Shown here piece by piece: positions 16,933 to 27,488 of a DNA stretch of 64,000 nt. The position numbers were made by a program, and so were the translations under genes. The stretch is taken from assembly GCF_000980815.1 (NCBI RefSeq), contig NZ_CP011311.1, positions 1,379,815 through 1,443,814 of the forward strand. The letters run 5' to 3'. Under the pieces are notes generated by a model. It was not told the origin of the DNA, did no database searches, and saw nothing but the letters and a program-made list of their open reading frames with translations. The first letter of the stretch is position 1, and the number at the start of each line of letters is the position of its first letter. The stretch is from Corynebacterium camporealensis (GTDB lineage Bacteria > Actinomycetota > Actinomycetes > Mycobacteriales > Mycobacteriaceae).

Positions 16933-17838
16933 TCAGTGTTTCCGCTCGGCTGCTCTGCGCACGAGTTCGAGTTTCTTTCTGTTCGCATCCGACAGTGGAC
17001 CTGTTTCTGGAGCATCCAAGACCGGGCGCGCACCATAAAGGATCTGCGCATTATGAATGTCTTGGATACTCCGTTGATAAAGATGAAGATTTGACTCAAA
17101 GGTGAAAATACCTTTTGCCTCTTGCACTTCAGGTGACTCTGGCAGCCAATTATAACGAGAGTCTTCAATTAGTTGATAATCAATAGCACGTTTTATTAAC
17201 GCACAAATCCAATCAGCGGCTTGGATGTTTGAAGAGAGTTCACTGTCGATGTGCATTGGCAGTTCTAAGATACGACGCATCTCTGGGTGCTCCTTAGACC
17301 TACCAAAAATATGAGCATACATTTGTGGAAGGCGCTGTTTACGCGACTTTTCGTTTATTTGGTCCATAAGGATCAAAATTGATTTATCCTGGCGGTCCGC
17401 ATGTCTGGCTAAACGGTTTAGCGTTTCGCTCATTGCACTTTGCTCTCTTTGAGCGATTTCACTGCTTCCTGTAGAGGTTTCTTTCGGTGTCCCCCGCGGC
17501 TTTTCATCCGCATAGAAAAAGAGATGCCCTTCCAGTTCGCGGATCTTCTTCAAGACTGACCCTAAAGCGCGCAAGTTCATCGTTCGCTCGTCGCGGACGC
17601 GTGCATAAAGAAGATTTGCACCCTTTTTCTCCCACCGTCCGGAGTCAATATTGTCAGGAATTTCAGACCGGAAATATGTGCTTTTCAAATGGGCAAAGTA
17701 CGCACCGAATTCACGGACAGCAGATTGTTCCAAGACGAGTCCTCCGTAGCCGAAGGCAGGACTATCTGCATAACGTGGATGGGTGGGATGAACAAACGCT
17801 CCTGGCGAGCCGATTTCATTCAGATACGCAAGGAGCAT
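16933..17838 (-). CDS. DUF3800-domain protein
   Basis: A 301-residue protein when started at ATG 17838 (MLLAYLNEIGSPGAF), which matches the family N-terminus; the frame is open for 28 further codons. DUF3800 proteins normally begin with an acidic DESG-like motif; here the equivalent reads NEIG, as in one actinobacterial branch. The conserved C-terminal acidic helix appears as SNIQAADWICALIKRA. The biochemical function is unknown; members often occur in defence or mobile regions. The gene is visibly A+T-richer than its neighbours and stands alone between the 5'-nucleotidase and relA, which suggests transfer. No partner toxin or antitoxin gene was seen. Confidence 0.8.
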   Translation of the reverse strand: MLLAYLNEIGSPGAFVHPTHPRYADSPAFGYGGLVLEQSAVREFGAYFAHLKSTYFRSEIPDNIDSGRWEKKGANLLYARVRDERTMNLRALGSVLKKIRELEGHLFFYADEKPRGTPKETSTGSSEIAQREQSAMSETLNRLARHADRQDKSILILMDQINEKSRKQRLPQMYAHIFGRSKEHPEMRRILELPMHIDSELSSNIQAADWICALIKRAIDYQLIEDSRYNWLPESPEVQEAKGIFTFESNLHLYQRSIQDIHNAQILYGARPVLDAPETGPLSDANRKKLELVRRAAERKH

Positions 17839-17981
17839 AACTACCTCAGATAGAATAACGGCGCCCACACAATAGCATGGACGCCGGGTTGCTGCCCGGG
17901 GTCTTCTTGGCGTTAGCCTCAACCCTGGCTCACACGACGAATTATTCCAACTCGAGTGAAAAAGATCAACCGCTATCGAAC

Positions 17982-20276
17982 TTATGCAGTGACGCGGTAG
18001 ACGTCGAAGACGCCTTCGGTGTTGCGCAGGGTGGTCATCAGTTGGCCGAGCTGCTTGGTGTCGGAGACGGAGAACGTGAAACGCACGGTGGCGATGTGGT
18101 CGTCGCCGCGGTTGGAGTTCATGTTCAACACGTTCAGGCTCTGCTCGCTCATGATGCGGGTCAGTTCAAAGAGCAGGCCCTGGCGATCAAGTGCTTCTAG
18201 CTGCAGGGTGGCAGAGAAAGCACCAGAGGCGCTCTTGCCGCCGGACCACTGCACTTCCATCATGCGCTCAGGCTCAGCCTTGAGCTTTTCGGCGTTGGTG
18301 CAGTCGGCACGGTGGACGGAGACTCCGCCGCCGCGGGTGACGAAGCCGAAGATGGCATCGCCAGGCACGGGCTGACAGCACTTAGCCAGCTTGGCCATGA
18401 CATCCGGACTACCCTCCACGAGGATGCCGGTGCCAGACTCAGAGTCCTGGGTGTGCTGTGCGCGGGAGTGCTCAATCTCGCTGAACGGGGTGCGCGAGGC
18501 GAGGGCGTCGACGGCGTCGTCCTGGTCGCCAAACAGCGCCATGAGCTGGTTCGCGACGTGCTGGGCAGACACATGGCCAGCACCGATGGCGGTATAGAGC
18601 GCATCAACGTCCGGGTAATGCAGCTGGTCAGCCACCTGCTTCATGGAGGTGGCGGTGAACAGTCGGTGCATCGGCAAGCCGCCGCGCTGGACTTCCAGGG
18701 CAAGGGCGTCTCGGCCGGCCTCGAGGTGCTCTTCGCGGCGTTCCTTGGCAAACCACTGACGCACCTTGGTCTTCGCACGTGGTGAGACCAAGAAGTCTTG
18801 CCAGTCGCGGGACGGACCGGCGTTGGAATCCTTGGAAGTAAAGATCTCAACCTTGTCACCGGACTTCAGCTCCGATTCCAGGGCGACGAGTTTGCCGTTG
18901 ACCTTCGCACCAATGCAGCGGTGACCGACCTCCGTGTGCACGGCGTAGGCGAAGTCCACAGGCGTCGAGCCCGCAGGCAGGTTGATGACGTCACCCTTCG
19001 GGGTAAACGCGAAGATCTGCTTGGCAGTGAGGTCATAACGCAGCGAATCGAGGAACTCGTTCGGATCAGCTGCTTCCTTTTGCCAGTCGAGCAGCTGACG
19101 CATCCACGCCATCTGGTCGACTTCGTCCTGGTGACCAGAGTTCTTACCCTTGGTTTCCTTGTAGCGCCAGTGCGCGGCCACGCCGAACTCGGCGTTGTAG
19201 TGCATCTCGTGGGTGCGGACCTGGACTTCCAGGGTCGAGCCGCCTTCAGCCAGCACGGTGGTGTGCAGCGACTGGTAAACGCCAAAGCGCGGTGAAGAGA
19301 TGTAGTCCTTAAAACGGCCCGGTAGTGCCTGGTAGATGGCGTGCACGACGCCAATGGCGGCATAGCACGAGTTGATGTCATCGACCAGGATGCGGATGCC
19401 GACCAGGTCGAAGATTTCGGCGAAGTCGCGGCCGCGGACCATCATCTTTTGGTAGATGGACCAGTAGTGCTTCGGACGGCCCATGACTTCGGCTTGGATA
19501 CCGTTGTCCTTGAGTGCCTTGGACACCTGGGACTTGATGTCCTTGAGTGCACGGTCACGGGACGGCGCACGATCGGCGACCATGCGCACGATTTCGTCGT
19601 ACTTCTTCGGATACAAAATCGCGAAGGAGAGATCCTCGAGCTCCCACTTCACGCTCGCCATACCCAGGCGGTGTGCCAGAGGGGCGATGACATCGAGGGT
19701 CTGACGTGCCTTCTTCGCCTGCTTTTCCGGTGGTAGGAAGCGCATGGTGCGCATGTTGTGCAGGCGGTCGGCAACCTTGATGACCAGCACGCGCGGGTCA
19801 GTAGCCATAGCGACGATCATCTTGCGGATGGTCTCGGCCTCGGCAGCCGAACCTAAGGCAACTTTGTCGAGTTTCGTGACCCCATCGACAAGCCGGGCGA
19901 CTTCTTGGCCAAAGTCGCGCTCCAAATCATCGAGGCTGTAGTCGGTATCTTCCACCGTGTCGTGCAGCAACGCTGCGACGATGGTCGTGGTGTCCATGCC
20001 GATTTCTGCGGCAATGGTGGCTACGGCCAGCGGGTGGGAAATATAAGGCTCACCGGACTTGCGGTACACGCCTTGGTGCAGGCGCTCGGCGACGTTGTAG
20101 GCGTTGTTGAGTAATTCCGCGTCGGCGCGCGGGTGGAACTCACGGTGGATGGACATCAACGGATCCAAGACCGGATTAATCTTGGTCCGCCCACCCGTTA
20201 GCGACCGGGCTAGGCGCGCGGACATGCTTCGCATACCGCCGCTGCTGGGGCGTTTAACTGGCTTCTCGGTTGTCAT
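17982..20276 (-). CDS. relA: Bifunctional (p)ppGpp synthase/hydrolase Rel
   Basis: Long RelA/SpoT-homologue of 764 residues controlling the stringent response. The HD hydrolase domain ([30 protein letters not shown]) is intact, as is the synthase domain ([26 protein letters not shown]). These are followed by the TGS domain ([23 protein letters not shown]), helical and zinc-finger regions and a C-terminal ACT domain ending FDVYRVTA. Both activities are therefore expected. Upstream on the same strand are apt and the lipoprotein gene, as in mycobacteria. Confidence 0.97.
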   Translation of the reverse strand: MTTEKPVKRPSSGGMRSMSARLARSLTGGRTKINPVLDPLMSIHREFHPRADAELLNNAYNVAERLHQGVYRKSGEPYISHPLAVATIAAEIGMDTTTIVAALLHDTVEDTDYSLDDLERDFGQEVARLVDGVTKLDKVALGSAAEAETIRKMIVAMATDPRVLVIKVADRLHNMRTMRFLPPEKQAKKARQTLDVIAPLAHRLGMASVKWELEDLSFAILYPKKYDEIVRMVADRAPSRDRALKDIKSQVSKALKDNGIQAEVMGRPKHYWSIYQKMMVRGRDFAEIFDLVGIRILVDDINSCYAAIGVVHAIYQALPGRFKDYISSPRFGVYQSLHTTVLAEGGSTLEVQVRTHEMHYNAEFGVAAHWRYKETKGKNSGHQDEVDQMAWMRQLLDWQKEAADPNEFLDSLRYDLTAKQIFAFTPKGDVINLPAGSTPVDFAYAVHTEVGHRCIGAKVNGKLVALESELKSGDKVEIFTSKDSNAGPSRDWQDFLVSPRAKTKVRQWFAKERREEHLEAGRDALALEVQRGGLPMHRLFTATSMKQVADQLHYPDVDALYTAIGAGHVSAQHVANQLMALFGDQDDAVDALASRTPFSEIEHSRAQHTQDSESGTGILVEGSPDVMAKLAKCCQPVPGDAIFGFVTRGGGVSVHRADCTNAEKLKAEPERMMEVQWSGGKSASGAFSATLQLEALDRQGLLFELTRIMSEQSLNVLNMNSNRGDDHIATVRFTFSVSDTKQLGQLMTTLRNTEGVFDVYRVTA

Positions 20277-20364
20277 GATGCACCCTTCCAGTACTAGCCT
20301 GTCGGCCCCTAGAACACCCCCTCAACTGTGGGAATGCTCCGGTACCGAACTCCTAGACCTTATC

Positions 20365-20910
20365 TTAGTCTGTGGCGTTCAACACAACCAACGGCGCCCC
20401 GTTCAAGCGCTCACGACCAGTCAAACCCTCGACCTCGAGGACCACGACGTTGCCAGCAACCTCTGCGCCGGCGGACTCTAGCAGCTGCTTTGCGCCATAC
20501 AAGGTGCCGCCGGTGGCCAGGACGTCATCGACAAGCGCGATGCGTTTGCCGCGGATATCCACGCCATCTTCCGGGATTTCCAAGGCGGCCTTGCCGTACT
20601 CCAGCTCGTATTCCTGGGAGATCACCGGCGGCGGCAGCTTGCCCTTCTTGCGAATAGCCAGAATGCCTAAGCCCATCTTGTAGGCCACAGCAGAACCCAG
20701 CAGGAAGCCGCGAGCATCCAGGCCCCCAATCATGTCGGCGCCAAGCTCCTCACAAGCATCAGCCAAACCGTCGACGACTGCCTGGAAAGCATCCGGATCC
20801 GCGAGCACCGGGGTGAGGTCTTCAAAGATCACCCCTTCTTCGGGGAAATCCGGAACCATGCGTACTTTGTCTTTGAGCGCCTCCGCAGCGCTTGCGTACT
20901 TATTCGCCAC
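20365..20910 (-). CDS. apt: Adenine phosphoribosyltransferase
   Basis: Type I phosphoribosyltransferase of 181 residues that salvages adenine with PRPP to AMP. The PRPP loop is [17 protein letters not shown], and [18 protein letters not shown] is the N-terminal Apt signature. Translation starts at GTG 20910 ([14 protein letters not shown]). It lies 19 bases after the lipoprotein gene and before relA in one minus-strand run. Confidence 0.95.
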   Translation of the reverse strand: MANKYASAAEALKDKVRMVPDFPEEGVIFEDLTPVLADPDAFQAVVDGLADACEELGADMIGGLDARGFLLGSAVAYKMGLGILAIRKKGKLPPPVISQEYELEYGKAALEIPEDGVDIRGKRIALVDDVLATGGTLYGAKQLLESAGAEVAGNVVVLEVEGLTGRERLNGAPLVVLNATD

Positions 20911-20929
20911 AGCTTGAATCCTTAAAAAG

Positions 20930-22555
20930 CTAGTTATCGTCGGTGTCTACCGGGTAGGCCCAGCGGTCCATATTCCAACCAATACCCGAGACGTTAGTGT
21001 AAGGCACGCTGCCAGTCACCTGCTTATCGACTACAAACACACGCGGCTGCGCCGATAGCGGAATAGATGGCACCGATTCCCAGAGGTCTTCTTCGGCCCT
21101 CTTAATGTTCTCGATATTGGCGATATCGGCCTCCGGTGCGCTGTACTCACGCAGCGGCTCGACTGGGCCTAGGAAGGCATCGATAGTTGGCATCCAGGTC
21201 GCCGGGTCCATCTCCAGATAATTCTGGGACATGTACTCCGCAGACTGGTCTTCGACGTTAATGCCGAAAGGCTCGCACATGCTACGAATTTCTTCGACCA
21301 TGGCTGCGTAGCGCTCGTTCGGGCCCAGGTAACCAATGCGCACCGTGTTGCCACCCAGTTGCTGAGCCTTATCCGGCTCAGTTTGCTGGTGCGGCTTTGC
21401 GACGGATTCAAAGTGCGCATTAATCGGATCATCATGGCGCAAGGTGCGCAGATACACCGGCGGGACATCCAGACCCGACTCGCGGGACGAGACCTCCGCG
21501 ATGCGGTTTTGGTCGATGCACGCTGCGAAAGCATGACGTGCCCAGTCTTCGGTAAACACACCTGCCTGCGACAGCGTCAGGGTCTCGGTTTGAACGCCAA
21601 TATCCTGGTAGAGCTCGAAAGGATTGTCCTCGGCATCGCGGTCGAGCCACTCCGGGTCTTGGGAGTCGGCATCGATAACCTGCAATGCGTCTTGAGCTAC
21701 CAGCTCAGCGGTATTCGCGGTGCTGGGCCAGACCACGACGTGTTCCAGGTTGGCGGCATCGCCGTAGTATTCGTTGTTGCGCTTGAGTACTACTTCCCCG
21801 CTATCACCGATGCGATCGATGACAAACGGGCCGTAGCTGACCTGGAGCTCCGGATCGAAATCTTCCTTGGCGGTGGCAAAACCATAGCGCCACACCTGTT
21901 TGACTGGTTCAAGCGCTGCTTCGTCCTCGTTATACAACGCGGAGAACAGCTCCTCGCTGTTCATACCGGCCTTCTCAGCAATCTTGTGCGACGGCATCAC
22001 GGTGCCAGGGCCAAAGAGGTAGCGCCAGCGGTCACCAGAATCTGGTTTGAAGACCACCATGAAACGCTTCTGTCCAGTGCCGCAGTGGAATTCCTCAATG
22101 GATTTCGCCAGCGGCATATGGGAGCCGAACTGTGCGCTGAGCTTGCCGGCCTTGTAGGCAAGCAGGTAGTCATCGCAGACCACCGGAGCGCCGTCGGAGA
22201 AGTTCGCCTCCTCAGACAGCGTATAGACGACCTTGAGCGGGTCGTTGTCGTTTTGCGGGGAGATGACCTCGGTTTCTACCAGGTCCGAGTTAGGGATCAT
22301 CTGTCCGCCAGGGCCAGGCACGAAGGTTGCTGGGTACAGGCGATTCGATAGCAAGGCTGCGCCGGTGGCGTCGCCAAAAGCGGTGCCGGCATTGGTCGTC
22401 GCTAAGCGCGTGTTGACCTGGTAGCCAAAGTAATCGGTACTGGGCACCGGGCCCTGCTCAGCGGCGTTGTCCCCGCCGTCATCGTTGGAGCAGGCGGTGG
22501 CCAGCAGTGCGGTGGCACTCAGTAGTGCCGCCACGATCTTCAAGCGTGATGACAC
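20930..22555 (-). CDS. ABC-transporter substrate-binding lipoprotein (peptide/nickel family 5)
   Basis: Lipoprotein of 541 residues with an N-terminal signal and lipobox (LLATACSND). The rest is a family 5 extracellular solute-binding fold, as in DppA/OppA, with segments such as [14 protein letters not shown] and [17 protein letters not shown]. There are no transporter permease or ATPase genes next to it, so the partner transporter is elsewhere, or the protein has another role. The M. tuberculosis equivalent at this locus is Rv2585c. It starts at GTG 22555, eight bases after secF, so it belongs to the secDF transcript. Confidence 0.85.
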   Translation of the reverse strand: MSSRLKIVAALLSATALLATACSNDDGGDNAAEQGPVPSTDYFGYQVNTRLATTNAGTAFGDATGAALLSNRLYPATFVPGPGGQMIPNSDLVETEVISPQNDNDPLKVVYTLSEEANFSDGAPVVCDDYLLAYKAGKLSAQFGSHMPLAKSIEEFHCGTGQKRFMVVFKPDSGDRWRYLFGPGTVMPSHKIAEKAGMNSEELFSALYNEDEAALEPVKQVWRYGFATAKEDFDPELQVSYGPFVIDRIGDSGEVVLKRNNEYYGDAANLEHVVVWPSTANTAELVAQDALQVIDADSQDPEWLDRDAEDNPFELYQDIGVQTETLTLSQAGVFTEDWARHAFAACIDQNRIAEVSSRESGLDVPPVYLRTLRHDDPINAHFESVAKPHQQTEPDKAQQLGGNTVRIGYLGPNERYAAMVEEIRSMCEPFGINVEDQSAEYMSQNYLEMDPATWMPTIDAFLGPVEPLREYSAPEADIANIENIKRAEEDLWESVPSIPLSAQPRVFVVDKQVTGSVPYTNVSGIGWNMDRWAYPVDTDDN

Positions 22556-22563
22556 ACTGCCTC

Positions 22564-23709
22564 CTAGCGACCCGGGCGCCAGGTGGCACCCGAACTTGCC
22601 TGGTTCTTCTGCTGCGGTTCCGGCTTGCTTGGCGATGCCACCGTGCGCTTGGCCTCTGCTTCTACCTCAGCGTCTGCCTCGGCGTTTTCACCGTGCTTTT
22701 CGCGGTATTCCGCAACTTCCTTGTTGTGTTCCTTCACGTTCTTGGTGCGATTAGCAAAGCTGACGACCAGTGGCGTAGCCAGGAACAGCGAGGAGAAAAT
22801 ACCTTCGATAACGCCGATGAGCTGAATCAGCGCCAGGTCGCGCAGGGTGCCGATACCCATCAGCCAGACGGCGACGATAAACAGCGCGATAATCGGCAGT
22901 GCGGAAATCACCGAGGTCGAGATCGAACGCATCACGGTTTGGTTGACCGCTAAGTTCGCTTGTTCGGCATAGGTGTGTTTTCGTTGTCCGCGCAGACCCG
23001 TGGTGTTTTCGTTGACCTTGTCGAAGACGATGACCGAGTCATAGATGGAGAAGGTCAGCACGGTCAGCAGACCGATAATCACAGCCGGGGATACCTCAAA
23101 GCCGAAGGCAGCGTAGATACCGGCGATGATGATGCCGTCGATAATCAGCGCCAGGATGGCAGCAAAGGCCATGTTGCGCTGCAAACGAATGGCGACGTAC
23201 GCGGTAGCGACCACGAGGAAGACACCCATGGCCAGCAGCATGCGGGAGGTAATCGACGAACCCCAGGACTCAGAGACCGTCGAGGAACCGATGGCGTCCG
23301 GGGTCGGCTCGCCATTTTCGTCGACCGGCTGGTATTCCTCATAGATTGCCGTGCGGGCCTCGTTGACCTGGTCCTGGCTCAGGCGCTCAGAGGTAATTTC
23401 CAGGGTCTCGGAATCGCCGGCGCCGACGATCTGGACCATCTCTGGTTCAACATCGATGGCTTCTTCGAAGGTCTCGCCTACTTCTTCGGCAACCAGGTCG
23501 CCTGCGGGCATCGACAGCTTCGTGCCGCCTTCAAAGTCCAGCGAGAGGCTGAAGCCACGGATGGCGATGAACAGGATGGAGGCAATCACCAGCACGGCGG
23601 TGATGCCGTACCAGGTCTTGGAACGACCGATGAAGTCGAAGCCCTTGCCGTCTTCGTAGAGACGGTCCATCCGCGAGATCTTGTACTTTGCCTTATTGGT
23701 GGAAGTCAT
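22564..23709 (-). CDS. secF: Protein translocase subunit SecF
   Basis: Membrane protein of 381 residues with six helices and an extracytoplasmic domain after the first helix. FSLSLDFEGGTKLSM is the family D1 motif, and YDSVIVFDKVNENT is the D5 motif that takes part in proton-driven protein export. A charged C-terminal tail rich in Glu and Ala follows. With SecD it pulls preproteins through SecYEG. It is only three bases downstream of secD. Confidence 0.96.
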   Translation of the reverse strand: MTSTNKAKYKISRMDRLYEDGKGFDFIGRSKTWYGITAVLVIASILFIAIRGFSLSLDFEGGTKLSMPAGDLVAEEVGETFEEAIDVEPEMVQIVGAGDSETLEITSERLSQDQVNEARTAIYEEYQPVDENGEPTPDAIGSSTVSESWGSSITSRMLLAMGVFLVVATAYVAIRLQRNMAFAAILALIIDGIIIAGIYAAFGFEVSPAVIIGLLTVLTFSIYDSVIVFDKVNENTTGLRGQRKHTYAEQANLAVNQTVMRSISTSVISALPIIALFIVAVWLMGIGTLRDLALIQLIGVIEGIFSSLFLATPLVVSFANRTKNVKEHNKEVAEYREKHGENAEADAEVEAEAKRTVASPSKPEPQQKNQASSGATWRPGR

Positions 23710-23712
23710 GAC

Positions 23713-25674
23713 TTACTTCTCCTCCTCGGCCGGTGCGTCAGCCTCCGGGTCATTCGGGGATTTCGGCTTGCGCACCTTGGTGGCGGTACCACCGCCCTGG
23801 CGCTGGTTGTCGGAAGACTCCTCCGGGGTCTCTGCCTCGAGGTTCTCAGCAGTCTCGTCCTCCGGGGTGACGGTGTGCTGGGTGCGGTTGGTCTTCGGCG
23901 CGTAGTAGCCGCGCTCGCGACGTTCCTCAATCAGGCCGTAGATACCGCCCAGGCCGTTCATCGACGGCTTCGCAAAGGCCGGCTTGCGTGCTGCCAGCTG
24001 CATCAGCGGTGCGGTAATCAGGAAGGATACGACCAGGTCGAACACGGTGGTCAGACCCAGGGTGAACGCGAAGCCCTTGACCTCACCGATAGCCAGGAAG
24101 TAAACGATGACTGCACCAATCAAGGTCACGGCGTTACCGGTAACGATGGTGGTACGAGCTCGCTCCCATGCCTTGGTGGCGGCGGAACGGAAGGTGCGGC
24201 CTTCGAGCAGCTCATCCTTGATGCGCTCGTAGTAGACAACGAAGGAGTCAGCGGTAGCACCGACACCAATGACCAGACCGGCGATACCGGACAGGTCCAG
24301 CGAGTAGCCGATCCAGCGGCCCAGCAGCACCAGGGCGCCGTAGGTCAGCAGGCCTGCACCCAACAGGGTCAGCAGCGAGATACCCGCCAGTGCGCGGAAG
24401 TAGTACAGCGAGTACAGCGCAACCAGGATGAGGCCGACGATGCCGGCGATAAGACCGGCTTGCAGTGCGGCCTGGCCCAGCGACGGAGGAACGGTCTCGA
24501 CGGTGCCGCCCGGCTCGCCGTTTTCACCGGTAAAGGACAGCGGCAGTGCGCCGTAGCGCAGGTTGTTCGCCAGACTGGTTGCCTCTTCCTGGGTGAAGTC
24601 ACCGGTAATGGAGGTAGCCGAACCAACCGGGGTCGGGCTCTGGATAACCGGTGCGGAAATCACTGCGGAGTCCAGGGTGATAGCGATCTGCTGCTGCAGG
24701 CGCTCCTGGGTCAGCTCTGCCCAAGTCTGGGAACCATTCGGGCCATCGCCGGTCTGGAAAGCAAAGCTGATTTCCATCTGGCCGGTCTGGGCGTTCAGAC
24801 CACCGTTAATCGGAGAATCGGTATCGATCTCGTTACCGGTCAGGCGGGTACCCTCCGGGTCCTCAACGCCGTTGAGCAGCGGTGCGGGCTCCAGGATGTA
24901 CGGGGTGCCCTGTGCGTAGTCACAGGTCACGAAAGGCTTGGCCGGGTCGTCGGTACCGGTGAGCGGATCCTGGTCGCCAGTACAGGTCATCAGCGCCGAG
25001 GCAGCCGAGAGCGTGGTCGGGTCATCGGACTGACGGTCTTCCAGCAGCATCGCGGTCATCTCGTCGCGACGCTCGCCCTGCTCAATGGAGTTAGCCGGTT
25101 CAGGCAGCGGAGTGGCCGTCACCTTTTCGGCTTCTACCTCGCCGGCCTCATTGCCGGACTGCTGCTGCACGGCATCTTCGACCTGCTGCAGAGCATTATT
25201 GGCGTCTTCTTCGCTGATGACGTCGTACTCGACCCAGCGGTTTGCCATGTCGAGGAGTTCATCGGGAAGCTGCGTCATATCCGGTGTCGGCGGCTGTGCC
25301 ACCGGGCGGAAGAGCAGCTGAGAGGTCTGGCCCACGGCCTGTGCCTCGGAGGCGTCCTCGCCCGGGACAGTAATAACCAGGGTCGAGCCGTTAATCACAA
25401 CTTCTGAACCAGACACGCCCATGCCGTTGACACGCTGTTCCAGAATGTCGCGGGCCTGCTGCAGCTGGTCTTGAGTTGGTTCCTCGCCTTGCGGGGCCAA
25501 AGTCACGCGCGTGCCGCCCTGCAGGTCAATACCCAGCTTCGGGGTGGCGGAACGGTTACCGGTAAACAGCATGAGCGCATACAGCACCACCAGAATCAGC
25601 ACGAAGAGTGCGAGCGCACGCTTCGGCCAGTTCCGGCTGCTGTTGTTCATAGCGCCTCGGTTTGATGCGGACAA
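23713..25674 (-). CDS. secD: Protein translocase subunit SecD
   Basis: Membrane protein of 653 residues. KLGIDLQGGTRVTLAPQG is the D1 motif after the first helix, a large extracytoplasmic domain spans about residues 60-400 and five more helices follow (GVGATADSFVVYYERIKDEL is the D5 motif). A long polar C-terminal tail of about 75 residues is rich in Glu and Lys. The start is TTG 25674 (MSASNRGAMNN) because AGGAG lies eight bases before it; ATG 25650 is the alternative. It opens the secD-secF-lipoprotein-apt run. Confidence 0.95.
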   Translation of the reverse strand: MSASNRGAMNNSSRNWPKRALALFVLILVVLYALMLFTGNRSATPKLGIDLQGGTRVTLAPQGEEPTQDQLQQARDILEQRVNGMGVSGSEVVINGSTLVITVPGEDASEAQAVGQTSQLLFRPVAQPPTPDMTQLPDELLDMANRWVEYDVISEEDANNALQQVEDAVQQQSGNEAGEVEAEKVTATPLPEPANSIEQGERRDEMTAMLLEDRQSDDPTTLSAASALMTCTGDQDPLTGTDDPAKPFVTCDYAQGTPYILEPAPLLNGVEDPEGTRLTGNEIDTDSPINGGLNAQTGQMEISFAFQTGDGPNGSQTWAELTQERLQQQIAITLDSAVISAPVIQSPTPVGSATSITGDFTQEEATSLANNLRYGALPLSFTGENGEPGGTVETVPPSLGQAALQAGLIAGIVGLILVALYSLYYFRALAGISLLTLLGAGLLTYGALVLLGRWIGYSLDLSGIAGLVIGVGATADSFVVYYERIKDELLEGRTFRSAATKAWERARTTIVTGNAVTLIGAVIVYFLAIGEVKGFAFTLGLTTVFDLVVSFLITAPLMQLAARKPAFAKPSMNGLGGIYGLIEERRERGYYAPKTNRTQHTVTPEDETAENLEAETPEESSDNQRQGGGTATKVRKPKSPNDPEADAPAEEEK

Positions 25675-25795
25675 AAGCTTCTCCTGCTATTGACAACCAG
25701 GGTTAAAGATAAGAAAACGCAACTCAACTAGAGTCACGAACACAAAAAGACACTGTACGGCATGAACCTGAGAATGACTTAACCTACCCAGCATT

Positions 25796-25839
25796 AAAGG
25801 CGCCACTGTGACAAGAACTACGTTGTCACGGTGACGCCT
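25796..25839 (-). terminator. Likely terminator of yajC (long hairpin)
   Basis: A 17-position stem, AGGCG-CACTGTGACAA pairing with TTGTCACGGTG-CGCCT, has one mismatch, one G-U pair and an 8-base loop. On the minus strand it is followed by TTTAAT, a weak T run. It lies 40 bases after the yajC stop and 124 bases before the secD start, so secD probably has its own promoter in 25675-25795, although no clear hexamers were found there. Confidence 0.55.
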
Positions 25840-25878
25840 GAAATATATTCCGTAGCTATCAGCCGCAGCGACTAAAGC

Positions 25879-26331
25879 TTATTCAGCTTCCGGGCGACGC
25901 TTCGGGTCGTTCTGGAAGTCCTCCGGGCGGATCTCCTGCTCCGGCAGTGCACCCTCTTCCGGACGCACCTGGTCCGCGTTAGGCTGCTGCTCCGGGTGAG
26001 CCTGCTCCGGGTGAGCCTGCGGCTGGGCCTGCTGCTTCTTGGTCTGCTGCTGCAGACGTGCAGCTTCAGCCTGAGCCTGCTCCTTGCTGCGGACGATAGC
26101 CATCTTTTCGAAGGTGATGACTACGCCGTTGCCGACCTCCAGGTCGATCTCAGCCTCGCGGGTAGCTGCAACCACGCCGTGGACGCCACCAGCGGTCACA
26201 ACTTCCTGGCCGGGAACCAGGGAGTTCTGCAGGCTGACCATTTCGTTCTGACGCTGGCGCTGCTTGCGCATGGTAAAGAACGGTGGCAGCACCAACAGGA
26301 TAAAGATAAGGACAATAAATAGAATTTCCAT
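25879..26331 (-). CDS. yajC: Preprotein translocase subunit YajC
   Basis: A 150-residue protein with one N-terminal membrane helix (residues about 2-19, EILFIVLIFILLVLPPFF) and the YajC core QNSLVPGQEVVTAGGVHGVV. The C-terminal half is a Gln/Glu/Pro-rich tail with an imperfect repeat around QAHPEQAHPEQ. YajC associates with SecDF at the membrane. It follows ruvB by 47 bases on the same strand. Confidence 0.94.
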   Translation of the reverse strand: MEILFIVLIFILLVLPPFFTMRKQRQRQNEMVSLQNSLVPGQEVVTAGGVHGVVAATREAEIDLEVGNGVVITFEKMAIVRSKEQAQAEAARLQQQTKKQQAQPQAHPEQAHPEQQPNADQVRPEEGALPEQEIRPEDFQNDPKRRPEAE

Positions 26332-26378
26332 AGATCATCATTGTGCCAGATAAATCCGCTAATTGGCCAATGAGTTTT

Positions 26379-27458
26379 TTAGAACAGTCCCAATGCCCCA
26401 TCCGGTGGAGTAAGTCCCAGATGCTGCCACGCAGCCGCGGTTGCCACACGTCCGCGGCCGGTACGCGCAACCATTCCGGCACGCACCAAGTAAGGCTCAC
26501 AGACCTCTTCCACCGTGGAGGGCTCCTCACCTACTGCAATGGCCAGAGTGTTCACACCGACCGGGCCACCACCGTGGCCCTTAATCAAGGCACTGAGCAC
26601 CGCGCGGTCCAAACGGTCCAGCCCGAGTTCATCCACATCGAAGACTTCAAGCGCACCCTGTGCAGCAGCCAAGTCAATGGTGCCGTCACCGTTGACTTCG
26701 GCGTAGTCACGCACGCGGCGCAAAAGACGGTTAGCAATGCGTGGGGTGCCACGGGAACGAGAGCCAATTTCGACCGCAGCATCCTCAGCGATGTCTACTT
26801 CCAAGATGCGCGCGGCGCGCTTAATCACGCGGGTCAGATCCGCCGTTTCGTAGTACTCCATCTGGGCAGTAAAGCCGAAGCGGTCGCGCAGCGGACCGGT
26901 CAGCATACCGGCACGGGTGGTCGCGCCCACCAAAGTAAACGGTGGAATCTCCAGCGGAATAGAAGTCGCACCCGGGCCCTTGCCTACGATGACGTCGATG
27001 CGGAAATCCTCCATGGCCATGTACAGCATTTCTTCCGCAGGGCGGGCGATGCGGTGAATCTCGTCGATAAAGAGGACATCGCCTTCCATGAGATTCGACA
27101 ACATTGCTGCCAGATCGCCGGCGCGCTCCAGCGCCGGACCAGAAGTCATGCGCAACGACGTGCCGAGTTCCTGGGCGATAATCATCGCCATGGTGGTCTT
27201 ACCCAGACCGGGAGGACCAGACAGCAAAACGTGGTCAGGAGTAACCCCACGGTTTTTCGCACCGGTAAGCACCAGCGAGAGCTGCTCGCGTACCTTGGGC
27301 TGACCGATGAACTCATCGAGGGATTTCGGGCGCAGGGATCGCTCAATGTCACGCTCGCCTTCTTGGACGTTGCTATCAACATCCTCGTTGCGCTGCGTGG
27401 GCGCAGGCTGTTCCATTCCCTCTGGGAGGGAGAATTCTGTGCGCTCAATATCTGACAT
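26379..27458 (-). CDS. ruvB: Holliday junction branch migration helicase RuvB
   Basis: AAA+ ATPase of 359 residues. Walker A is GPPGLGKTT, Walker B is LFIDEIHR, sensor 1 lies near [10 protein letters not shown], and the C-terminal winged helix contains [20 protein letters not shown]. Hexameric rings of RuvB drive branch migration of Holliday junctions together with RuvA. It is 30 bases downstream of ruvA and is the third gene of ruvC-ruvA-ruvB. Confidence 0.98.
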   Translation of the reverse strand: MSDIERTEFSLPEGMEQPAPTQRNEDVDSNVQEGERDIERSLRPKSLDEFIGQPKVREQLSLVLTGAKNRGVTPDHVLLSGPPGLGKTTMAMIIAQELGTSLRMTSGPALERAGDLAAMLSNLMEGDVLFIDEIHRIARPAEEMLYMAMEDFRIDVIVGKGPGATSIPLEIPPFTLVGATTRAGMLTGPLRDRFGFTAQMEYYETADLTRVIKRAARILEVDIAEDAAVEIGSRSRGTPRIANRLLRRVRDYAEVNGDGTIDLAAAQGALEVFDVDELGLDRLDRAVLSALIKGHGGGPVGVNTLAIAVGEEPSTVEEVCEPYLVRAGMVARTGRGRVATAAAWQHLGLTPPDGALGLF

Positions 27459-27488
27459 CGCTATCCCTAATTCCTTGTCTGGCCTTCT

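Noticed and set aside
22960..25407. 815-codon open frame opposite secF/secD
   Set aside because: It is antisense to two genes with intact Sec motifs; the translation lacks any family signature and has the Gly/Arg/Gln-rich look of a G+C-driven shadow frame.
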